Shown here: in pieces, positions 5,104 through 12,308 of the stretch
Position numbering within the stretch: position 1 is the first letter of the stretch
How the letters are laid out: the number at the start of each line of letters is the position of its first letter
Assembly: GCA_015494385.1 (NCBI GenBank)
Contig: WGBJ01000241.1
Location: 1 to 14,900, forward strand
Reading direction: 5' to 3'
Length of the DNA: 14,900 bases
Source of the DNA: Marinosulfonomonas sp.
Lineage (GTDB): Bacteria; Pseudomonadota; Alphaproteobacteria; Rhodobacterales; Rhodobacteraceae
Made by a program: the position numbers and the translations under genes
The notes under the pieces: model-generated
Told to the model about the DNA's origin: nothing
The model's database searches: none
The model's input: only the letters and a program-made list of their open reading frames with translations

Positions 5104-7467
5104 TCAGGATTGCATGGCTTGCCAAACGCGCGAGGGCGTCAGCGGCATGTCGATATGGGTGATGTCCTGTCCGGCCCGTCGCAAGGCATCCACGACCGCA
5201 TTGACCACCGCAGGGGGGGAACCGATCGCGCCGGCCTCGCCACAGCCCTTCACGCCCAGTGGATTGTGGGTGCAAGGGGTCTGGCAGGAATGATCGACCG
5301 TATAGAACGGCACATCATCGGCACGCGGCATGGCGTAATCCATGTAGGAACCGGAAATCAGCTGACCATCTTCGTCATAGACCGCCTGTTCCAGCAGCGC
5401 CTGACCGATGCCCTGCCCGATGCCACCATGCACCTGACCGTCAACAATCATCGGATTGACGATATTGCCAAAATCATCGGCCGCACTGAAACGCTCGATG
5501 GTCACCTTGCCGGTTTCGGGGTCCACTTCGACCTCGCAGGCATAGGCGCCTGACGGATAGGTGAAGTTGGCCGGATCATAAAACGCGGTTTCCTCCAAAC
5601 CCGGCTCCAGATCCTCAAGTGGGTAGTTGTGCGGCACATAAGCGGCCAAAGTCACATCGCCCCAGGCAACCGATTTGTCGGTGCCGGCCACGGTGAATTG
5701 TCCGTCCTTCAGCTCAATATCGCCTTCCGAGGCTTCCATCAGATGGGCCGCGATCTTTTTGGCCTTGTTGATGATCTTCTCGGTGGCGCGCACCATCGCG
5801 CTGCCGCCAACAGCCAAGGAGCGCGAGCCATAGGTGCCCATGCCCATCGGCACTTTGGACGTATCGCCATGCACGATGTCCACTTGCGACGGATCAATGC
5901 CGATCATTTCGGCAATCACTTGGGGAAAGGCGGTTTCGTGCCCCTGCCCGTGTGAATGTGAACCGGTCATCACGCTGATTGACCCCGTGGCGTTCACCCG
6001 CACCGTGGCGCTTTCATAAAGCCCTGCGCGGGCGCCCAACTGGCCCACAAGGTTGGAGGGCGCAATGCCGCAAGCCTCGATATAGCAATTCACGCCAAGG
6101 CCGCGCAGTTTGCCGTTGTCGGCGCTTTCGGCGGCGCGTTTCTCGAAACCGGCCAGATCGGCGATTTCGATCATCTTGTCCATCGTCGCATTGTAATCAC
6201 CGGTGTCATATTCCACCGCCACAGGGGTGGCATAGGGGAATTCGGTGATAAAGTTCTGGCGGCGCAATTCAATCGGGTCTTTGCCGATTTCATAAGCGGC
6301 CTTGTCGATCACCCGTTCCAGCTGGAACGATGCTTCGGGGCGGCCGGCCCCGCGATAGGCATCAACCGGCACGGTGTTGGTGAACACCGCCTTGACGTTC
6401 ACATAGATCAGCGGGGTTTTGTAGTTGCCTGCCATCAATGTGCCGTGCAGCCATGTGGGCACGCTGGGCGCAAAGGTCGACAGATAGGCGCCCATATTGG
6501 CGTGGGTATCTGTGCGCACGGCAAGGAAATTACCGTCCTCATCCATCGCCAGTTCGATCTTGGTCACATGGTCACGGCCATGGGCATCCGATACGAACGC
6601 TTCGGAGCGGCTACAGGTCCATTTCACCGGACGGTTCACCGCCTTGGCGGCGAATGTGCAGAACGCTTCTTCGGCGTAGTGGAAGATTTTGGTGCCAAAG
6701 CCCCCGCCCACATCGGGCGAAATCACCCGCAGTTTATGTTCGGGGATGCCCAACACGAATGCGCCCATCAACAGGCGGATCACATGCGGGTTTTGCGACG
6801 TGGTATAGAGCGTATGTTCATCCGTGGTGCGGTCAAACATACCGATGGCGACGCGTGGCTCCATCGGGTTGGCGATCAGCCGGTTGTTGCGCAATTCCAG
6901 CGTGGTGACGTGGTGGGCGTTCTTGATTGCCTCGTCCACAGCGTCGCGGTTTTCCTCGACAAACCCCCAGTCATAACACAGGTTCGACTCCAGTTCGTCG
7001 TGTACCTTGGGGCTGTCTTCGGCCAGTGCGGATTTCATGTCGATCACGGCGGGCAGCTCTTCCAGATCCAGCTCGATCGCCTCGGCAGCATCGCGGGCCT
7101 GTTCCAGCGTTTCCGCCACAACCGCGCAGATCGGATCGCCCACATGGCGCGCCTTTCCGTGCGCCAGAATCGGGTGTCTGGGTTCCTGCATGGCATTGCC
7201 AAACCGGTCGGTCACTTCCCAACCGCAAGGCACCCCGCCCACTTCGACAAAATCCTCGCCGGTGAAGATGCGGATCACACCGTCCATCTTTTCTGCGTCC
7301 GACGTATCAATGCTGTTGATTTTCGCATGCGCCATTTCCGAGCGCAGGAAATAGACATAGGCCTGTCCATTGGCGTTGATGTCGTCTGTATAGTTTCCGT
7401 TTCCGGTTAAAAACCGGACGTCCTCGCGCCGTTTGGTGCTGGCGCCGATGCCTCCATCTGCTGGCAT
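5104..7467 (-). CDS. coxL: Form II CO dehydrogenase-like large subunit (Mo)
   Basis: The catalytic molybdopterin-cytosine-dinucleotide subunit, 787 residues, family-typical length. Residues 370-376 read AYRGAGR, the marker of form II large subunits; form I, the proven CO oxidisers, has AYRCSFR with the Cu-binding Cys. Other conserved sites are GGGFGTK (254-260) and GEAGAIG (743-749), where Glu744 is the catalytic Glu. Because the Cys is absent, a Cu-S-Mo centre like that of form I is not expected. Form II is often annotated as CO dehydrogenase, but its in vivo substrate is debated. ATG 7467 follows AGGAGGAA. The gene lies 51 bases after coxS and 15 before coxM, in the S-L-M order typical of form II loci. 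Confidence 0.94.
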   Translation of the reverse strand: MPADGGIGASTKRREDVRFLTGNGNYTDDINANGQAYVYFLRSEMAHAKINSIDTSDAEKMDGVIRIFTGEDFVEVGGVPCGWEVTDRFGNAMQEPRHPILAHGKARHVGDPICAVVAETLEQARDAAEAIELDLEELPAVIDMKSALAEDSPKVHDELESNLCYDWGFVEENRDAVDEAIKNAHHVTTLELRNNRLIANPMEPRVAIGMFDRTTDEHTLYTTSQNPHVIRLLMGAFVLGIPEHKLRVISPDVGGGFGTKIFHYAEEAFCTFAAKAVNRPVKWTCSRSEAFVSDAHGRDHVTKIELAMDEDGNFLAVRTDTHANMGAYLSTFAPSVPTWLHGTLMAGNYKTPLIYVNVKAVFTNTVPVDAYRGAGRPEASFQLERVIDKAAYEIGKDPIELRRQNFITEFPYATPVAVEYDTGDYNATMDKMIEIADLAGFEKRAAESADNGKLRGLGVNCYIEACGIAPSNLVGQLGARAGLYESATVRVNATGSISVMTGSHSHGQGHETAFPQVIAEMIGIDPSQVDIVHGDTSKVPMGMGTYGSRSLAVGGSAMVRATEKIINKAKKIAAHLMEASEGDIELKDGQFTVAGTDKSVAWGDVTLAAYVPHNYPLEDLEPGLEETAFYDPANFTYPSGAYACEVEVDPETGKVTIERFSAADDFGNIVNPMIVDGQVHGGIGQGIGQALLEQAVYDEDGQLISGSYMDYAMPRADDVPFYTVDHSCQTPCTHNPLGVKGCGEAGAIGSPPAVVNAVVDALRRAGQDITHIDMPLTPSRVWQAMQS

Positions 7468-7518
7468 GTTCGTTCCTCCTGAAATTCCGTGACGGCGTGG
7501 TGAACCCCGCCCTACCGC

Positions 7519-8004
7519 TTATTCTGCGGCGATGGCGCTGACGTCCTGACCGGATGCGGCCATGATTGCCTTAACAATGTTGTGATACCCCGTGCAGCGG
7601 CAGATATTGCCGGACAGATAGGCACGAATATCGGCCTCGGTCGGTTTGGGGTTTTCGGCCAGCAGGGATTTGGTGGCCATCACCATGCCCGGTGTGCAGA
7701 AACCGCATTGCAGCCCGTGGTGCTCCTGAAAGGCCTGCTGGATGGTCGACAATGTGCCGTCCTCATCCGCCTCGCCCTCGACGGTCGATACCTCGGCCCC
7801 GTCGGCCTCGACTGCGAACATGGTGCAGGATTTCACAAGCTTTCCATTGACATGCACGCTGCAAGCGCCGCATTGCGATGTGTCACAGCCAACGTGTGTT
7901 CCCGTCAGCCCCAGCCCGTCGCGCAAGAATTGTGAAAGCAGCGTGCGCCCTTCTGCTTCACCGCTCACAGCTTTGCCGTTCACGGTCATGGTGACCTGTG
8001 TCAT
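7519..8004 (-). CDS. coxS: CO dehydrogenase-type small subunit (2 x [2Fe-2S])
   Basis: The iron-sulfur subunit that carries electrons from the Mo site of CoxL to the FAD of CoxM. The protein has 161 residues, the usual size. The plant-ferredoxin-like cluster uses C40, C45, C48 (CDTSQCGAC) and C60. The second cluster uses C100 and C103 (CGFCTPGM) and C135 and C137 (CRCTGY). All eight cysteines are present. ATG 8004 follows GGGAGGA. It is the first gene of coxSLM; xdhC lies 87 bases upstream on the same strand, so a shared transcript is possible, while a promoter of its own is also plausible. Confidence 0.95.
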   Translation of the reverse strand: MTQVTMTVNGKAVSGEAEGRTLLSQFLRDGLGLTGTHVGCDTSQCGACSVHVNGKLVKSCTMFAVEADGAEVSTVEGEADEDGTLSTIQQAFQEHHGLQCGFCTPGMVMATKSLLAENPKPTEADIRAYLSGNICRCTGYHNIVKAIMAASGQDVSAIAAE

Positions 8005-8036
8005 GGTCGTCCTCCCTTATGTTCTAATTAGAGGCG

Positions 8037-8065
8037 AGTAAAACACGGGTATGACGTTTTGGCAA
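8037..8065 (-). promoter_or_regulatory. Possible promoter of coxSLM
   Basis: On the - strand, TTGCCA (8060-8065) and TTTACT (8037-8042) are separated by 17 bases, upstream of coxS. It would allow coxSLM expression apart from xdhC. The -35 is good (5/6) and the -10 is weak (4/6). This is a pattern match only. Confidence 0.3.
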
Positions 8066-8091
8066 AAGTAATTTTGCGCTGCGGGTTTGGG

Positions 8092-9060
8092 TTATGTGGA
8101 TTTGCGCAGGGTTTCGGTGATCTGAGCCATGATTGACAGGGCAATTTCGGCGGGGGATTTACTGCCGATGTCCAGGCCCACCGGTGCATGGATGCGGGCG
8201 ATTTCTGCATCGTTGAACCCCGCTGCCGTTAACCGGTCCACCCGTTTTGCATGGGTGCGGCTTGATCCAAGGCTGCCGATGTAAAAGGCATCCGATCGTA
8301 GGGCGACGGTTAGCGCGGGATCATCGATTTTGGGGTCATGCGACAGGGTGACAACGGCGGTGCGGGCATCCAGCCCTTGCGCCTTCAGCGCCTCGTCCGG
8401 CCAGTCGTCGATGATTTCCTCGTTCGGGAATCGCGCCTTGGAGCCAAAGGCGGCACGTGGATCAACCAGCACCGGATCGTAACCCGCCAGCCGTGCCATC
8501 ACCAGCAAAGGCTGGGTGATATGCACCGCCCCCACCACGATCAGTTTCAGCGGCGGGTTATGGATGGCGACGAATTCTTCGCCCTCGAAACCGGATTTGT
8601 CACTGCGGAACCGGTCGGGATACTCACCCTGTTTGGCCAGCCTGCGGGATTGCGTGTCAGGATTGACCACATAGGCCACCGGCACACGATCCGCCCGTGC
8701 GGCCACCAGTTCGGCCAGCATATCCTCGGGCATCACCGCCCCAACCGGCTCGATCATCACCCTGATCTTGCCGCCACAGGCCAGCCCGACGGCAAAGGCC
8801 TGATCATCGGACACGCCGAATTCCATCATCCGCGGCTTGCCATCCTCAAGCGCGTCCATCGCCTCGATAATCACGGCCCCCTCGACACAGCCCCCCGAAA
8901 CCGAGCCGGCAATCTCCGTATCCCCCGCAATCGCCAGCTGGCTACCGACGGGACGCGGGGCCGAGCCCCATGTTTCTACCACAGTGGCCAGTGCCGCCCC
9001 GCGACCGGCGCGGTGCCATGCAAGGGCGGTTTCGGGGATGTTGTCGAAATTCTGGCTCAT
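8092..9060 (-). CDS. XdhC/CoxI family molybdenum-cofactor maturation protein
   Basis: This family binds the molybdenum cofactor and helps its sulfuration and insertion into xanthine-dehydrogenase-type enzymes (established for XdhC); here the client is probably CoxL. The 322-residue protein has the N-terminal XdhC_CoxI domain with GSAPRPVGSQLAI (32-44) and SGGCVEG (55-61, Cys58), then a GLACGG motif (92-97, Cys95). A C-terminal Rossmann-type XdhC_C domain follows, with LIVVGAVHI (173-181) and SHDPKIDD. It lies between the DUF1203 gene, which it overlaps by four bases (ATGA), and coxS. No coxD, coxF or coxG is in the window. Confidence 0.9.
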   Translation of the reverse strand: MSQNFDNIPETALAWHRAGRGAALATVVETWGSAPRPVGSQLAIAGDTEIAGSVSGGCVEGAVIIEAMDALEDGKPRMMEFGVSDDQAFAVGLACGGKIRVMIEPVGAVMPEDMLAELVAARADRVPVAYVVNPDTQSRRLAKQGEYPDRFRSDKSGFEGEEFVAIHNPPLKLIVVGAVHITQPLLVMARLAGYDPVLVDPRAAFGSKARFPNEEIIDDWPDEALKAQGLDARTAVVTLSHDPKIDDPALTVALRSDAFYIGSLGSSRTHAKRVDRLTAAGFNDAEIARIHAPVGLDIGSKSPAEIALSIMAQITETLRKST

Positions 9061-9524
9061 GGGGTGCGGATGATCCTAAGGGTGAAACAATTGTTGGTGG
9101 CCGATCTTGCATCAACATAGGCAACCTTCGGGTCCGATAACAAGACCCCTGCATATTCCCCGATTTCAGCGGTCGGGGTGATCTGCCCTGTGCCATAGAT
9201 GATCCGGTTGTCCACGCCATAGGCTTTTAGCAGGCATTCCTTGCGGCTTGCCAGCACCGGTGGCAGGCCATCGCCCATGTAAGGCAAGCAGTCTGCGCAT
9301 AAAAAGATCGGACCGGTTTCGGCATAGGGCTGCGGTTCAGGAAACGGGCGGGCGGCGCAGATCAACATTTCCGCGCCCTTGGGGATGTCGTTCAGGCAAT
9401 GACGACAGGGGTTACCTGTACCATCCGAAATGCTGCGCTCGGCGGGATTACCATAGGCATCCACACCTCCGGCACGCAATTGCGCCACCCAGTCGGGATC
9501 ATAGGGAAGATAGGTCAGTTGCAT
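9057..9524 (-). CDS. DUF1203 family protein
   Basis: A 155-residue protein of the DUF1203 family, recognised from CRHC, the ARPFPEPQPYAETGPIFL segment, RIIYGTG, and VAYVDARSATNNCFTLRI at the end. Function is unknown. Two CxxC pairs, C40/C43 and C76/C79, could bind a metal such as zinc; the second replaces the usual histidine-containing segment, as I remember the family. Its stop overlaps the xdhC start by four bases (ATGA, complement of 9057-9060), so both are translated together. That links it to the cox maturation genes in this genome, though a direct role is only inferred. Confidence 0.88.
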   Translation of the reverse strand: MQLTYLPYDPDWVAQLRAGGVDAYGNPAERSISDGTGNPCRHCLNDIPKGAEMLICAARPFPEPQPYAETGPIFLCADCLPYMGDGLPPVLASRKECLLKAYGVDNRIIYGTGQITPTAEIGEYAGVLLSDPKVAYVDARSATNNCFTLRIIRTP

Positions 9525-9555
9525 CAGAGCGTCCTTTCACATGTTGCCCCGACAT
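9499..9555 (-). CDS. Possible 18-codon upstream ORF
   Basis: An ATG (complement of 9553-9555) follows GAAAGGAC at a normal distance and reads 18 codons to TGA (9499-9501). It overlaps the first 26 bases of the DUF1203 gene in another frame, whose own site is a second GAAAGGAC. It could be a leader peptide, a missed start or chance. No homology can be shown. Confidence 0.2.
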   Translation of the reverse strand: MSGQHVKGRSDATDLSSL

Positions 9556-9600
9556 GCTGTCCTTTCCCGCGTGCTCAGACGACCCGAATGATGCGCAAAC

Positions 9601-9634
9601 GAAAAACGGCCGCAAGGTTTCCCCTGCGGCCGTT
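9601..9634 (-). terminator. Intrinsic terminator of the yeeE pair
   Basis: On the - strand, ten-base perfect arms AACGGCCGCA (9605-9614) and TGCGGCCGTT (9625-9634) enclose a ten-base loop and lead into a T-run (complement of 9602-9606). It lies 24 bases after the stop of the second yeeE gene, so it separates that pair from DUF1203-xdhC-coxSLM. Confidence 0.85.
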
Positions 9635-9657
9635 CAACCCGTGAGTGGGTTTTGGTC

Positions 9658-10251
9658 TTATTCAGCCGGAACAGCGTCCGAAGTTTCGTCACCACCAACC
9701 AGTTTGTTCGGCAGAACAAAGGCAACGATGATGAAGATAACGCCCAGCGCAATACCCAGCAGATCGCCCTGAATGGCGGTCAGGCCTTCGTATTTTGCGC
9801 CCGGAACGGTGCCCAGTGTCACCTTGCCGCCAGCGATCTTGTCCATCAGGAAAGTGCCTTTGATCGAGGCATAGGACACCATGTAAGCCGCAGCGCCCAG
9901 CAGGCCGCCAGCGATGAAGAACAGCGCGTCTTTACGACCCGAAGCAGCAGCCGCCACCGAAGTGCCGGGGCAATAGCCCGAGAACGCCCAGCCAAAGCCC
10001 ATGATCAGACCACCAACGCCAACGCCGACATAAGCGGTTTTGACCGACATGTGGCCAACGTCAACAAAGCCGGCCATCTGGCCAACAAACATCAGGATGG
10101 AACCGACACCGATGGCCATCAGGATGGCTTTGGCCAGATGCAGATTGGTCAGGTTCAGCATTTTGAAGATCCAGTTCGGGTTTGTTGTCCCGATCCGGTC
10201 CAGCACAAACCCGAAAGCCGCGCCAATTACGATTGCTAGGAAAATGGTCAT
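9658..10251 (-). CDS. YeeE/YedE-type sulfur transport protein, GYCPGTS half
   Basis: A 197-residue inner membrane protein of the YeeE/YedE (sulfur transport, PF04143-like, DUF6691 type) group; members move thiosulfate or other reduced sulfur. There are about five or six hydrophobic segments, with the conserved GYCPGTS at 92-98 carrying Cys94, the sort of Cys that relays sulfur in YeeE (TsuA). The protein is half the size of YeeE and pairs with the next gene upstream. ATG 10251 has its Shine-Dalgarno (AAAAGGAGC) inside the last codons of the upstream gene, three bases ahead, which indicates coupled translation. The acidic tail ETSDAVPAE is unlikely to be in the membrane. Confidence 0.87.
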   Translation of the reverse strand: MTIFLAIVIGAAFGFVLDRIGTTNPNWIFKMLNLTNLHLAKAILMAIGVGSILMFVGQMAGFVDVGHMSVKTAYVGVGVGGLIMGFGWAFSGYCPGTSVAAAASGRKDALFFIAGGLLGAAAYMVSYASIKGTFLMDKIAGGKVTLGTVPGAKYEGLTAIQGDLLGIALGVIFIIVAFVLPNKLVGGDETSDAVPAE

Positions 10252-10254
10252 GGC

Positions 10255-10800
10255 TTAGCTCCTTTTATACATGATCATGGCGGTCGGGATCGCAGCCGCG
10301 AACACGCCAATGGTAAAGATGTAGCCCGATAGCGAGGTTTGCATCATCCCGGACATCATGTGCCCGGATGTACAACCACCGGCCAGACGCGCGCCAAAGA
10401 TCACGATGAAACCGCCGATAAAGGCGCCGACATAACGCTTGGCAACACTGTCACCAAAGTTCTTGCGCCACAGGGACGGTACCTGACGTTCTTCTTTGGT
10501 TTCACGACGGGCAACACCGGACACAACCGCACCGATGGCCATCGCGATAACAAAGATGAAGCTGTAGTTCAGCGGGTTGGCAACGTTTTTGGCATATTTG
10601 CCGTGCGATTTCGCCAGATAGGCGTTTGACGAAGTGTAACCCTCGTCGGTTTTCACAACCAGTTCGTTGTTGATCGCATCGCCGATGATCCCGTCAAGGA
10701 TCACGAACTGTGTCGAAACACCGATCGGTTTAACAAGGAGCACGGCCAGGAAAAACACAACGCCCAGCGCAACCCCTCCTATTTTCCAGTCCATAAGCAT
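10255..10800 (-). CDS. YeeE/YedE-type sulfur transport protein, GCTSGH half
   Basis: The partner half, 181 residues, with hydrophobic segments at about 7-24, 80-97, 124-140 and 157-177. The conserved GGCTSGHMMSG (141-151) supplies Cys143. The pattern resembles PmpA/SoxT-like proteins that import reduced sulfur. A periplasmic or cytoplasmic stretch of roughly 40 residues (about 37-78) sits after the first segment. ATG 10800 is preferred over the in-frame ATG at 10794 because AAGGA lies seven bases upstream. The operator region upstream (10827-10885) implies control by sulfide and by a Crp/Fnr-type regulator. Confidence 0.87.
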   Translation of the reverse strand: MLMDWKIGGVALGVVFFLAVLLVKPIGVSTQFVILDGIIGDAINNELVVKTDEGYTSSNAYLAKSHGKYAKNVANPLNYSFIFVIAMAIGAVVSGVARRETKEERQVPSLWRKNFGDSVAKRYVGAFIGGFIVIFGARLAGGCTSGHMMSGMMQTSLSGYIFTIGVFAAAIPTAMIMYKRS

Positions 10801-10826
10801 GATTTTTCCTTTTCACAGTTTGACGT

Positions 10827-10842
10827 ATTCAAGATATTGAAT
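10827..10842 (-). promoter_or_regulatory. SqrR/BigR-type operator of the yeeE pair
   Basis: ATTC-AAGATATT-GAAT matches the ATTC-N8-GAAT sequence recalled for SqrR, the ArsR-family repressor of Rhodobacter capsulatus that leaves DNA when persulfides form a tetrasulfide link. It lies about 27-42 bases before the start codon of the GCTSGH yeeE gene. That fits repression of sulfur-transport genes until sulfide is present. The regulator gene is not in the window. Confidence 0.65.
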
Positions 10843-10871
10843 GTCTTACGGTGGGCCATATGCGCCCTGCA

Positions 10872-10885
10872 TTGACCGATGTCAA
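10872..10885 (-). promoter_or_regulatory. FNR/Crp-superfamily box
   Basis: TTGAC-CGAT-GTCAA is a perfect 14-base dyad of the TTGA(T/C)-N4-(A/G)TCAA type used by FNR-like activators (FnrL, Dnr, NnrR) in Rhodobacterales. With the centre at 10878.5, a class II activator spacing of 41.5 would start yeeE transcription near 10837, inside the SqrR-type operator. The same site could act on the divergent gene. Confidence 0.6.
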
Positions 10886-10971
10886 CATATTGGAAAAGAT
10901 TTCGACGAACCGCGCCAATTCACCGCAACCTGGCGGTGTTTGCATTGTTGCAAAGGCTCATCATTCCCGCA

Positions 10972-11046
10972 CGGCCGGTTTTTGTATTCCTTGAGGAAAA
11001 CCGGATTTCCTGCTAGCAATACCGAATACGTTGTAAAAACCGGCCG
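10972..11046 (+). repeat. Nested, competing inverted repeats in the leader of the LTD-Hint gene
   Basis: A twelve-base inverted repeat pairs 10972-10983 with 11035-11046 perfectly. A competing shorter hairpin pairs CCGGTTTT (10975-10982) with AAAACCGG (10997-11004), helped by CCT/AGG inside. Both use the same left arm, so only one can form. It is 69 bases ahead of the start codon. Confidence 0.45.
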
Positions 11047-11114
11047 ATACAACCATTTGAGGTGAGACCCGAAACCGTAGATGACCGGACGCGCATCAAG
11101 GGTGCTTAAAGAGC

Positions 11115-12308
11115 ATGGCAGACCAACTACTGGGCGGGATCGTAATAAACGAGTTTCTTGCTGACCCGAACGGTGCAAACAATTTTGACACTGATGGCAA
11201 CGGGACCGCCGCCTTAAATGACGAGTTTGTCGAACTTGTAAATACCTCGAATGTCGCGATTGATATTTCGGGGTTGGAGTTGTGGGATAAGGGTACAGGG
11301 AACTGGTTTACGTTCCCGGCAGGCACCATTTTGCAACCCGGCGCCCACGCGATGGTGATTGTCGGTGTTCAGGCTGGCGGCAGCCTGCCAACCGGTGGAC
11401 CGGATGATTTGTTTTTTGATGCCGGGCGTGGCTCTGCACTGATCAATAACGGTGGCGATAATATCGTTGTCTATGACCCGACAAACGATGAATTCATACA
11501 GGCCATATTCAACAACGACCCGCTGGATGATCCAACCGTTACATATAACGGTTTCTCGAGCACAGCGACACGCATCGGTCTGGGTGAGGATTTCGGCACC
11601 GACGTCGACGGGTTCTCGATCCAGCGTTCGCCTGACGGTTCGGATGTTTTCGTCAACAATTTCACTCCGACGCCGGGCACCACGAATATCTGCTTTACCC
11701 AAGGCACATTGTTTGAAACCCCCGATGGCCCGCGCCGGATCGAACATCTGCGCCCGGGTGATCTGCTGATGACCAAAGACAACGGCCCGCAGGAAATCCG
11801 CTGGATATGGGCGCGCCACTGTCCGGTTGAAAAAATGCGCGCCAATCCCGCCCTTGCCCCGATCAGGATTGCAAAAGGCGCACTTGGATCCGGCCTGCCC
11901 CGTCGTGACCTGACGGTCTCGCGCCACCACCGTTTGATGATTTGCTCGAAAATCACCAAACGGATGTATGGCAAACCCGAGGTTCTGGCCCCCGCCAAAG
12001 ACCTGACCGCGATCAAAGGGATCGACGTGGCCCCGGTCACAGGCGGCGTAACCTATTATCACATCCTGATGGGCACTCACGAAATCCTGTTTGCCGAAGG
12101 CGCCCCGGCCGAAAGCCTGTATCTGGGCACCCAGACCCTGCATGCGATCGAGCCTGCGGCCCGCGCCGAATTACGCCTGATTTTCGGGTCGGGATGGGAT
12201 GGATTTATCGACAGTCCGGCATCGGCCCGCCCGTTTGCCAGCGGCCAGAAAGCGCGTAACATGGCGGCGCGGCACCGCAAGAACAACCAGCCGGCCCTAA
12301 CCCTGTAG
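11115..12308 (+). CDS. Lamin-tail-domain plus Hint-domain protein
   Basis: A 397-residue two-domain protein. Residues about 6-190 resemble a bacterial lamin tail domain (IVINEFLADPNG; DEFVELVNTSNVAIDISGLEL; FPAGTILQPG; DNIVVYDP; SIQRSPDG). Residues about 193-345 are a Hint domain of the Hint_2 type (hedgehog/intein fold), starting at Cys193 in CFTQGTLFETPDG and containing LRPGDLLMT, SRHHRLM and HEILFAEGAPAESLYLG. In hedgehog proteins the Cys starts self-cleavage; whether that occurs here is unknown. No signal peptide is visible; relatives are often surface-exposed or secreted by type I systems (inference). The start has only AAAGAG one base upstream and AAGGG about twelve, so ATG 11115 is likely but not certain. 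Its end overlaps coxE by 12 bases. Confidence 0.85.
   Translation: MADQLLGGIVINEFLADPNGANNFDTDGNGTAALNDEFVELVNTSNVAIDISGLELWDKGTGNWFTFPAGTILQPGAHAMVIVGVQAGGSLPTGGPDDLFFDAGRGSALINNGGDNIVVYDPTNDEFIQAIFNNDPLDDPTVTYNGFSSTATRIGLGEDFGTDVDGFSIQRSPDGSDVFVNNFTPTPGTTNICFTQGTLFETPDGPRRIEHLRPGDLLMTKDNGPQEIRWIWARHCPVEKMRANPALAPIRIAKGALGSGLPRRDLTVSRHHRLMICSKITKRMYGKPEVLAPAKDLTAIKGIDVAPVTGGVTYYHILMGTHEILFAEGAPAESLYLGTQTLHAIEPAARAELRLIFGSGWDGFIDSPASARPFASGQKARNMAARHRKNNQPALTL

Larger units (their letters stand above)
10801..11114. other. 314-base divergent intergenic region
   Basis: No gene is seen. It separates the yeeE pair (-) from the LTD-Hint gene (+). In order it holds an SqrR-type operator (10827-10842), an FNR-type box (10872-10885), dyads CACCGC-n6-GCGGTG (10921-10938) and TTTGCA-ttgt-TGCAAA (10939-10954), and nested inverted repeats (10972-11046). 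The dyads at 10921-10954 may be regulator sites or part of an untranslated leader. Confidence 0.5.

Noticed and set aside
6445..7410. 321-codon + strand frame opposite coxL
   Set aside because: Antisense shadow of the well-supported coxL; no Shine-Dalgarno stretch, no domains.
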